Positions 1 to 5,192 of a stretch of 7,642 nucleotides of DNA are shown piece by piece. Position 1 is the stretch's first letter. The number at the start of each line of letters is the position of its first letter. The position numbers were made by a program, and so were the translations under genes. The notes under the pieces were generated by a model that had not been told where the DNA came from, did not search any database, and worked only from the letters and a program-made list of their open reading frames with translations. The stretch is from assembly GCA_046731855.1 (NCBI GenBank), contig JBKPLX010000071.1, positions 1 through 7,642 on the forward strand, in the 5' to 3' direction. Origin of the DNA: Udaeobacter sp046731855 (lineage in GTDB: Bacteria > Verrucomicrobiota > Verrucomicrobiia > Chthoniobacterales > UBA10450).

Positions 1-1135
1 CCGCATCGGAAAAGCGATGATAGACCATCGTTGTGTTGGAAGTCGTGCTCGTCATCGAGAAGGTCGTTCGATCCCCGAAGAAATGCTTGAGAGTACGCGT
101 CATGGCACCTGTAAGATTATTCATGCCCGACGTATAGCCAGGATATGGCGGCGTTGGAAGGAACGGGAGCCAGTTCGGATCACCGACTGTTCGCGAATTG
201 CCATCGTTATCCCCTTCCTGAATCGCAGTAATTGGCCGCCAGAAATTCCAATACCTTTTGCTGCTCCAAGCAGTGATGAACGCATCGGCTGACGCCATAC
301 CGCTTAAGGCGAAGAGCCGGGCGCTATCACCGATGTCGCTCAGATTCGTCCCTGCAATGCCTTGCAGCGTTCGAAACCACAAGTCGATGGGGTTACCGGC
401 ATAGAAGACGGCGAGAGCGGTCTGCTCCGGCGTGCGCTCGGTGGAGTTTATGCTGCCAAGGGCCTTGACTTCGTTATATTCCAGGACGTATGCGCCGCTA
501 TTCAACGGCGTTGGAGGCGGTGCCGCGCGGAGTTGTGCGGCGTCTCTCAGCGTGAATGGTGTGACAGTGGCCAGCCAGGGAGTTGCCATCGGCGCGAACA
601 ACGGGAGCGTCGGACGCCATTCGCCTGGCCCGTTACCTCCAAGGAAGACCTCGGGGTTGGGTGGGAAGCTTCCGTCCTCGGACCGCAAAGTGATGATGGC
701 CGTGGCGGCTTGCTGTCCCACAAGAATTCCCGCATCACCCAACAAGCCAAGGTTACTGAGATAGGTCTGGAGGCGCATGTCGAGGTCCGCTGCCTGCGAG
801 GGAAAGCGGGCGGCGAGCACGTCGTGCGCGGCAACGGCGGCGGCGGCTACAGGCGAACCGGAGGCGTCCGGGATCGATACGGCATACGGCTCAAAACGTT
901 TCTGAAACGCTTGGATCGCGTCGTGAACTGCTGCCTGGACCATCGCCAAATCGAGTATTCCGGACGGGCCAGGACGCGGGGGCACTGCTAAAAAGACGGT
1001 TTGCAAGGCAATCGCATTCCAATCTGTCACAACGTCGGCCGGCGCGGGGCTTGGTAAAAGCGCAAAACAGGCGAGCACCAGCGAAATTAGTCGTGGCAAG
1101 ATTGCTGTGTTTTTAGATTGAGTCAGTGGATTCAT
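1..1135 (-). CDS. Vanadium-dependent haloperoxidase/PAP2-like exported protein (3' end outside window)
   Basis: The minus strand is open from the ATG at 1135 to the window edge (378 codons, no stop), so the C-terminus is missing. Residues 1-33 form a Sec-type signal peptide: a polar start, a hydrophobic core (LISLVLACFALL) and a likely cleavage after APA at 31-33. The mature part starts DVVTDWN and has the helical layout of bacterial vanadium haloperoxidase-like proteins, including VQAAVHDAIQAF at 66-77. The first vanadate/phosphate-binding motif is intact as K293...R300-P301 (KRYWNFWRP). The second motif, normally PSGH with a catalytic His, reads YTSGM at 334-338, so Met replaces His. HRFSDA at 373-378 leads toward the third (Arg/His) motif, which lies beyond the edge. 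Known members oxidise halides with vanadate or act as acid phosphatases. With Met here the activity is uncertain, and it may be a divergent subfamily. The family call is firm and the substrate is not. Start choice is supported by AGGAAG 4 nt upstream. Confidence 0.85.
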   Translation of the reverse strand, partial: MNPLTQSKNTAILPRLISLVLACFALLPSPAPADVVTDWNAIALQTVFLAVPPRPGPSGILDLAMVQAAVHDAIQAFQKRFEPYAVSIPDASGSPVAAAAVAAHDVLAARFPSQAADLDMRLQTYLSNLGLLGDAGILVGQQAATAIITLRSEDGSFPPNPEVFLGGNGPGEWRPTLPLFAPMATPWLATVTPFTLRDAAQLRAAPPPTPLNSGAYVLEYNEVKALGSINSTERTPEQTALAVFYAGNPIDLWFRTLQGIAGTNLSDIGDSARLFALSGMASADAFITAWSSKRYWNFWRPITAIQEGDNDGNSRTVGDPNWLPFLPTPPYPGYTSGMNNLTGAMTRTLKHFFGDRTTFSMTSTTSNTTMVYHRFSDA

Positions 1136-1139
1136 GGTT

Positions 1140-1145
1140 CTTCCT
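1140..1145 (-). promoter_or_regulatory. Shine-Dalgarno site of the haloperoxidase-like gene
   Basis: On the minus strand AGGAAG lies 4 nt before the ATG at 1135. It is the only good purine-rich site nearby and fixes the start that gives a complete signal peptide. Confidence 0.6.
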
Positions 1146-1165
1146 TTCTTGCTTCCGCCTTCTTT

Positions 1166-1255
1166 GATTTCTCATTGCGAGGAGTCATTTCGAGCGGTTA
1201 CACAGTTGTACTGTCCGAAATTCCGCCTGAGGTTACGCAGAAAGTTTGAGAAATC
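1166..1255. repeat. Nested inverted repeats upstream of the haloperoxidase-like gene
   Basis: Three dyads are nested around nearly the same centre. GATTTCTCA (1166-1174) pairs with TGAGAAATC (1247-1255), ATTTCG (1187-1192) with CGAAAT (1216-1221), and ACAGT (1202-1206) with ACTGT (1210-1214) across a TGT loop. The arms between them do not pair well, so this is an imperfect long hairpin of about 90 nt. It sits 21 nt upstream of the haloperoxidase Shine-Dalgarno site and would fall in that gene's 5' leader or promoter. It may be a regulatory fold, an operator (the inner dyad) or a decayed repeat. I cannot tell which. No convincing sigma-70 promoter was found in this gap. Confidence 0.35.
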
Positions 1256-1326
1256 CGCCTTTGCCGCTACGCCGTCGCGGCGAGCGACACAGCCCAGCTC
1301 TTCAAGCACGCAGACCGAGACCCCAG

Positions 1327-1539
1327 GGCACAATTGATTTTTCCCCCGAAAGCAACGAAGGCATTTTGTCGGAGTCGTCGGCCAAATATACAGAATTAAC
1401 CGGGGAAACGTCCGCGCCACTGCAAGCCATGAACGTTTGGTTTCAGATTCGTCATCCCGACCTTTTCACGTACGAGAACTGGGAAAAGAAGAAACTTCTC
1501 GAAGCACAGCGTTGGCATAGGTCTTCGAGACAAAGATAA
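1327..1539 (+). pseudogene. Unrecognised protein-like fragment, ends at TAA and abuts the nuclease remnant
   Basis: This frame encodes about 70 residues of plausible soluble protein (for example APLQAMNVWFQIRHPDLF and TYENWEKKKLLEAQRWH) ending at TAA 1537-1539. The nearest in-frame ATG is at 1246, but the DNA between 1246 and about 1320 translates to Arg/Pro-rich sequence that does not look like a real N-terminus, and no ribosome binding site is visible. The protein-like part stops making sense at about 1516, where the neighbouring frame begins to encode an S1/P1-nuclease-like sequence. I do not recognise the family. It is most likely the remnant of a gene fused to the nuclease remnant by deletion or frameshift. 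A short genuine gene is less likely. Confidence 0.35.
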
Positions 1540-2040
1540 GTCGGCTCTTGGAAACGAAGGCGGAAATACGTTTACACTTGAATTGAGCGACGAACCGCCA
1601 CGAAGACGCGGAATTCACAAGAAGAAATTCCACGGCTTTTGGGACAATGACGCAGTGAACGCGCTTTTTCTCCAGGGACCTATCGCGCTACGAAAAGGCG
1701 AATTGCAGGCGTACGTCGAACCGCACAAGGGCGAACTAGTCCACGAGATGGCGACGGGTGAATCCAAGAATTGCGAATGCCGCCGAACGTTCCCGTTGAT
1801 AATTATGCCGAGATATGGGCGGACGAAATTTTGCCAGTTGCGCGCGAGGCGTATGCGAGGCTGGATTTTACAAATGTGCACCCGCAACAAGAGGAAGACC
1901 GTATCGTTGCCGGCGGTGAAGCAGTCGAAAAAACACTTGCAAATCAAATGAACTACCGAGCATGGGCAACAAGTGTTGTCCAACAAGAACTACACAAAGC
2001 TGGTTGGCGACTTGCCGATTTGCTGGAGAAAATTTTGTAG
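1517..2040 (+). pseudogene. S1/P1-type nuclease remnant, N-terminally truncated and frameshifted
   Basis: Two plus-strand frames together give the C-terminal half of an S1/P1-like zinc nuclease, a secreted phosphodiesterase family that cuts single-stranded nucleic acid or acts as a 3'-nucleotidase. Frame A (about 1517-1770) reads IGLRDKDKSALGNEGGNTF and then FHGFWD at about 1628-1645. The GGN and the HxxxD pair match the family's region after GDxHQPLH and its last zinc ligands. Frame B (from about 1772) continues RMPPNVPVDNYAEIWADE and ends HKAGWRLADLLEKIL, a typical family C-terminus, at TAG 2038-2040. Restoring one G after 1773 would give ESKNWRMPPN and one continuous frame. The N-terminal half (Trp1/His zinc ligands, signal peptide, HQPLH) is absent, so even a repaired frame would not give an active enzyme. 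dtd starts 6 nt after the stop. The family call rests on recognised motifs only. Confidence 0.55.
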
Positions 2041-2046
2041 CTGAAG

Positions 2047-2496
2047 ATGCGAGCCGTTGTCCAGCGTGTAAGTCGCGCGCGTGTAACTGTGGAAGGCGCA
2101 GTCACGGGAGAAATCACGCCGGGCCTCGTGATCTTACTTGGCATCGGGCGCAACGATACATCCGCTGTGGCGGTCAGCATGGCTGGGAAAATCGCCAACC
2201 TGAGGATTTTTGAGGACGATCAGGGAAAAATGAATCGCTCTCTATTGGACATACGAGGTAGCGCGCTGGTTGTTTCGCAGTTTACGCTTTACGGCGATGC
2301 GCGCGGTCAACGCAGGCCCAGCTTTATTTCTGCCGCACCACCAGAACACGCGAAGCAACTGTACGAAGAGTTTAGCGAAGAGCTGCGCAAGTTGGGGGTT
2401 ACCGTGGCCACGGGAGTGTTCCAGGCAATGATGTCTGTGGAGTTGGTTAATGAAGGCCCGGTCACAATCCTTCTCGATTCTGACAAAGCGTTCTAG
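2047..2496 (+). CDS. dtd: D-aminoacyl-tRNA deacylase
   Basis: This is a full-length 149-residue DTD, the normal size for the family. DTD is a cytoplasmic homodimer that hydrolyses the ester bond of D-aminoacyl-tRNAs (and glycyl-tRNA-Ala), keeping D-residues out of translation. Family signatures are in order: MRAVVQRVSRARVTVEG at the N-terminus, NLRIFEDDQGKMNRSLLDI at 51-69, SQFTLYGD at 77-84, RRPSF at 89-93, and NEGPVT at 135-140 with the Gly-cisPro element of the chiral-proofreading site. Residues 123-129 read TGVFQAM, where most members I know have TGxFGAxM, a conservative oddity. The ATG lies 6 nt after the stop of the nuclease remnant and has only a weak purine stretch (GAAG) before it, so it was probably read through from upstream. 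Confidence 0.95.
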   Translation: MRAVVQRVSRARVTVEGAVTGEITPGLVILLGIGRNDTSAVAVSMAGKIANLRIFEDDQGKMNRSLLDIRGSALVVSQFTLYGDARGQRRPSFISAAPPEHAKQLYEEFSEELRKLGVTVATGVFQAMMSVELVNEGPVTILLDSDKAF

Positions 2497-2567
2497 GCAA
2501 CGGATGCATTCTGCACAAGCTTTGTTGCCTGATTACAATAATTGCAGCCAGCACGGCTCCCTCTACA

Positions 2568-3539
2568 GTGAAGCCGATGATTCCCGAACCGGTTCGACCC
2601 ATCCAATTGTCGGAGATTGAACAAGCGCATGAGCGAATCGCAAAAACAATTATTCGCACGCCTCTCGTCCGTCTGGATCTCGGACCGGATTTTCCGGACA
2701 TTCGACTCAAGCTAGAGAATCTACAGCCGATTAATGCCTACAAGTTGCGCGGCGCCGCGAATGCCGTGGCGTTGCTTCCCGATTCGGAGCGTAAGCGCGG
2801 GGTATGGACAATCAGCGCAGGAAACGCCGGCCAGGGCGTCGCCTATGCAGCGCGACAAGCGGGTGTGCCATGCTCCGTTGTAGTGATTGAGACCGCGCCC
2901 AAATCGAAGCTGGAACGGATGCGAGCGCTCGGTGCAAAACTCATTCCGGTACCGTACGACGTCGCATGGAAAACGTTGGAGGAACGTTCATTTCCTGGAG
3001 CCGACGGAACGTTCATTCATCCATTCGACGATGACAATTTCATCGCGGGCCACGGAACGATGGGATTGGAAATTCTGGAGGATGCTCCAGATACGGAAGT
3101 TGTCATCGCAAGCATTGGTGGCGGCGGGCTGGTTACTGGCGTTGGCAGTGCAATCAAGGCGCTTAAACCAGAAACAAAAATTTTCGGTGTTGAGCCGGAG
3201 ACGGCGGCACCCACCGCGCTCTCGTTCAAGATGGGTTCACCACAAGTATTCAAAGATTGGAAAGCCTCTTTTGTCGATGGCGCTGGTGGCCAAAGCACGT
3301 TCCCTCGCATGTGGGAACGAATGAAACCAATCGTCGATGATTACTTGGTGGTCAGTCTGGAGGAAACCAGGAAAGCAATGCGGCTCATGGCGGAAAAGAC
3401 ACGGGTAATCTCTGAGGGCGCAGGCGCGTTACCGCTCGCTGCAGCTTTGAGTGGGAAAGCCGGCAAAGGTCCAATCGTCGCAATCGTCTCGGGCGGTAAC
3501 ATCGATCTGAATAAATTTTGGGAACTGATCGCACAGTAA
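2568..3539 (+). CDS. Threonine/serine dehydratase-like PLP enzyme (fold type II)
   Basis: This 323-residue protein is a one-domain fold-type II PLP enzyme of the serine/threonine dehydratase, serine racemase and threo-3-hydroxyaspartate ammonia-lyase group. Expected chemistry is beta-elimination of a hydroxy-amino acid to ammonia plus a 2-oxo acid, in the cytoplasm. The PLP lysine is K59 in NAYKLRGA, SAGNAGQG at 83-90 is the Asn loop facing the cofactor, SIGGGGL at 182-188 holds the phosphate, EGAGA is at 283-287 and SGGN at 308-311. There is no C-terminal ACT-like regulatory domain, so it is not a feedback-controlled biosynthetic IlvA and fits the catabolic or racemase size. Two motifs are atypical: NAYK instead of the usual GSFK, and GNAGQ instead of GNHxQ, so the substrate should not be assumed. 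The start is uncertain: GTG 2568 gives MKPMIPE, while ATG 2577 is three codons later. Neither has a clear ribosome binding site. Confidence 0.85.
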   Translation: MKPMIPEPVRPIQLSEIEQAHERIAKTIIRTPLVRLDLGPDFPDIRLKLENLQPINAYKLRGAANAVALLPDSERKRGVWTISAGNAGQGVAYAARQAGVPCSVVVIETAPKSKLERMRALGAKLIPVPYDVAWKTLEERSFPGADGTFIHPFDDDNFIAGHGTMGLEILEDAPDTEVVIASIGGGGLVTGVGSAIKALKPETKIFGVEPETAAPTALSFKMGSPQVFKDWKASFVDGAGGQSTFPRMWERMKPIVDDYLVVSLEETRKAMRLMAEKTRVISEGAGALPLAAALSGKAGKGPIVAIVSGGNIDLNKFWELIAQ

Positions 3540-3564
3540 AAACGTTGGCAACTCCAAGTAAGGA

Positions 3565-3592
3565 TTGACTTTGGCTTCGGAATCTGAAATAA
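3565..3592 (+). promoter_or_regulatory. Weak candidate promoter for the peroxiredoxin gene
   Basis: TTGACT at 3565-3570 matches the -35 consensus at 5 of 6 positions. The only AT-rich partner, around 3585-3592 (TGAAATAA), is a poor -10 at short spacing. It lies in the 86-nt gap before the peroxiredoxin gene, which would fit a separate transcript. This is weak evidence, and read-through from the dehydratase-like gene is equally possible. Confidence 0.2.
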
Positions 3593-3608
3593 CCGATCTG
3601 CGAGATAG

Positions 3609-3615
3609 AGGAGGG
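3609..3615 (+). promoter_or_regulatory. Strong Shine-Dalgarno site of the peroxiredoxin gene
   Basis: AGGAGGG lies 10 nt before the ATG at 3626. It is far stronger than the sites of dtd and the dehydratase-like gene, which suggests high expression of the peroxiredoxin. Confidence 0.75.
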
Positions 3616-3625
3616 CAAACACAAA

Positions 3626-4279
3626 ATGAAAATTGGCGATACAGCACCAGATTTTGAAGCGGAAACCACCGAAGGCCGGATCCGTTTCCATGATTGGATC
3701 GGGAACTCCTGGGCCATTCTGTTCTCACATCCGAAGGACTTCACTCCGGTCTGCACAACCGAGCTCGGTTATATGGCGAAAATCAAGCCGGAGTTCGAGC
3801 GCAGGAACGTGAAGATAATGGGACTATCAGTCGATTCGACTGGCGATCATAAAGGCTGGGCAAAAGATATTGAAGAAACGCAGGGACAGGCGCCGAACTA
3901 TCCGATCGTCGGTGATGCCGACTTCAAGATCTCAAAATTGTACGGCATGCTTCCAGCGGATGTTGAGGGCGACCCGAAGAAGCGCACACCTGCGGACAAC
4001 GCGACCGTCCGCAACGTTTACGTTGTCGGTCCGGATAAGAAGATCAAGTTGATCCTCATTTATCCGATGACCACGGGTCGCAACTTCGACGAAGTGCTGC
4101 GGGTGATCGACTCGCTGCAATTGACCTCGAAGCATCAGGTAGCGACGCCAGTCAACTGGAAGCAAGGGGACGATGTGATCATCGCAGGCTCGGTTTCGGA
4201 TGAGGAGGCGAAGAAGCGTTATCCGCAAGGGTGGAAAGCGCCGAAGCCGTATCTCCGGATCGTGCCGCAACCGCAGTAA
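3626..4279 (+). CDS. 1-Cys peroxiredoxin (Prx6/AhpC-TSA family)
   Basis: The 217-residue protein is a thiol peroxidase of the Prx6 subfamily. It reduces hydrogen peroxide, organic hydroperoxides or peroxynitrite through one peroxidatic cysteine. The active-site motif PxxxTxxC is at 36-43 (PKDFTPVC), giving P36, T40 and C43. The conserved arginine is R129 in NATVRNVYVV. C43 is the only cysteine in the protein, so it has no resolving Cys and must be reset by an external thiol. The C-terminal extension carries Prx6 hallmarks: TTGRNFDEVLRVIDSLQLT at 149-167, KHQVATPVNWKQGDDV at 169-184, and KPYLR near the end. Length matches the subfamily. It is co-directional with the dehydratase-like gene but 86 nt away and has its own strong Shine-Dalgarno site, so it may be transcribed separately. 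It converges on the MtfA-like gene across a palindromic repeat. The subfamily call is firm and the electron donor is unknown. Confidence 0.95.
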   Translation: MKIGDTAPDFEAETTEGRIRFHDWIGNSWAILFSHPKDFTPVCTTELGYMAKIKPEFERRNVKIMGLSVDSTGDHKGWAKDIEETQGQAPNYPIVGDADFKISKLYGMLPADVEGDPKKRTPADNATVRNVYVVGPDKKIKLILIYPMTTGRNFDEVLRVIDSLQLTSKHQVATPVNWKQGDDVIIAGSVSDEEAKKRYPQGWKAPKPYLRIVPQPQ

Positions 4280-4321
4280 TTGCCATCGCCTCCCTGCACG
4301 ATCTCACCGACGAGTGATCGT

Positions 4322-4378
4322 TGGTAGGGCGCGACCGCCAGGCGCGCCGACGGACGGCTCAGCGAGCCGTCCCTACCA
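4322..4378. repeat. Cloverleaf palindromic repeat between convergent genes, possible two-way terminator
   Basis: The 57-nt element has an 8-bp outer stem, TGGTAGGG (4322-4329) with CCCTACCA (4371-4378). Inside are two hairpins: GGCGCG (4328-4333) with CGCGCC (4343-4348), and a perfect 9-bp GGACGGCTC (4352-4360) with GAGCCGTCC (4364-4372) over an AGC loop. The inner hairpins share two bases each with the outer stem, so the fold is either a three-way junction or two strong hairpins. It lies between the convergent peroxiredoxin and MtfA-like genes, one base from the MtfA stop. It has no U-tract, so a classical intrinsic terminator is not shown. The layout suggests a dispersed REP/MITE-like repeat, and from memory similar GGTAGGG...CCCTACC units are frequent in soil Verrucomicrobia. 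Confidence 0.75.
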
Positions 4379-4379
4379 C

Positions 4380-5177
4380 CTACGACGAGGCAGATGTCTC
4401 CTCAGCCGAATATTCCACAGGGTCCTGCTGAAAATACTTTTGCAATTCTGCGTATAGCGTTGGGTGGCGATCGCGTAACGCGCGTGGCTGCTCGAAGAAG
4501 GCCTCAACCGATACCGCGAAAAACTCAGCCGGATTAGAGGCTCCATAAGTATCGAGCAAGGTCGGTATCCCGGTTTCATCCGCAGCGCGAAGCGACGCAA
4601 ACTCGGATCTCATAACTTCGCTCCAGGCCAATTGCTGTTCCTTCGTTGCCAATCCCGGAACTCCGTCGGCCGCGTGATTTTCGTAGTCGAGTTGGTGAGC
4701 AAATTCATGAAGCACAACATTCTTCCCGTCGGAGGGATCCGCTGCACCATGTTTGACGGCGCCCCATGAGAGAACCAGCGAACCCATTCTACGCGCCGTC
4801 TCGCCAAGTCGATTCACAGTCCCTTCTTCCCAAACATGTTCACCAACCTGGTGGTCTTCCTGAACCATGTATGACAATGGATAAACAAGAATCGTCAGCA
4901 GACCGGGGAAATAATTTGTCTCGCGATGTAGCAACAGAAGACACGCTTGCGCCGCGATCGTGACGCGGACCTCGTCCGTGATCTCGAACCCGCCACATCC
5001 TTCGAACCGTTTTTCGGCAAGAAATACTTGAATGTGACCAAGCAGTTCGAAGCGATCGCTCCCGGACAATTTATGAAAAAAGACAACATGCCGCTGAACT
5101 AACGTTAGCCATTCTTTTGGAAACGGGCGCGCCCGCAGGCGACGTCGCCTTTGCTGTTTCAGCCACTCAAGGATCAT
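4380..5177 (-). CDS. mtfA: MtfA-like zinc peptidase (M90 family)
   Basis: The 265-residue protein matches MtfA (YeeI), the cytosolic zinc peptidase that in E. coli binds the glucose repressor Mlc and so affects PTS glucose uptake. The zinc site is HEFAHQLD at 157-164, giving ligands H157 and H161 with catalytic E158. The third ligand is expected at E218 in NPAEFFAVSVEAFFEQP (215-231), as in E. coli MtfA. Other family blocks are WLTLVQRHVVFFHKL at 23-37, FEGCGGFEITDEVRVTIAAQACLLLL-type sequence at 58-83, and WGAVKHG at 138-144, just before the zinc motif. There is no signal peptide. The size equals that of E. coli MtfA. The gene starts 15 nt after the GH47 stop, with no obvious Shine-Dalgarno site of its own, so translation may be coupled to GH47. 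Whether this organism has Mlc is unknown, so the role here is open. Confidence 0.9.
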   Translation of the reverse strand: MILEWLKQQRRRRLRARPFPKEWLTLVQRHVVFFHKLSGSDRFELLGHIQVFLAEKRFEGCGGFEITDEVRVTIAAQACLLLLHRETNYFPGLLTILVYPLSYMVQEDHQVGEHVWEEGTVNRLGETARRMGSLVLSWGAVKHGAADPSDGKNVVLHEFAHQLDYENHAADGVPGLATKEQQLAWSEVMRSEFASLRAADETGIPTLLDTYGASNPAEFFAVSVEAFFEQPRALRDRHPTLYAELQKYFQQDPVEYSAEETSASS

Positions 5178-5192
5178 ATAAAATCGGACGTT

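Noticed and set aside
362..991. Long plus-strand open frames at 362-991 and 432-764
   Set aside because: They are antisense to the haloperoxidase-like gene, whose minus frame has family motifs and a signal peptide. The plus-strand products are Arg/Gly-rich and unrecognisable.
1069..1078. Lipobox (VLAC) in the haloperoxidase signal peptide
   Set aside because: The Cys is inside the hydrophobic core and is followed by more hydrophobic residues and a good APA cleavage site, so ordinary Sec processing is more likely.
1270..1282. CGCCG-TCG-CGGCG hairpin
   Set aside because: It is too short and GC-biased to stand out from chance, with no U-tract and no gene end nearby.
1172..1420. Minus-strand open frame at 1172-1420
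   Set aside because: Its product has no family resemblance or ribosome binding site, and the plus strand after about 1327 looks more protein-like.
1615..1986. Minus-strand open frame of 123 codons
   Set aside because: It is opposite the nuclease remnant, is rich in Cys/Arg/Ser and has no known motif. It is a shadow of the plus-strand coding pattern.
2497..2567. Terminator after dtd (GCAAC/GTTGC pairing)
   Set aside because: The stem is only 5 bp with a loop of over 20 nt and no U-tract.
3385..3756. Overlapping minus-strand frames at 3341-3756
   Set aside because: They span the end of the dehydratase-like gene and the start of the peroxiredoxin, both firmly identified on the plus strand.
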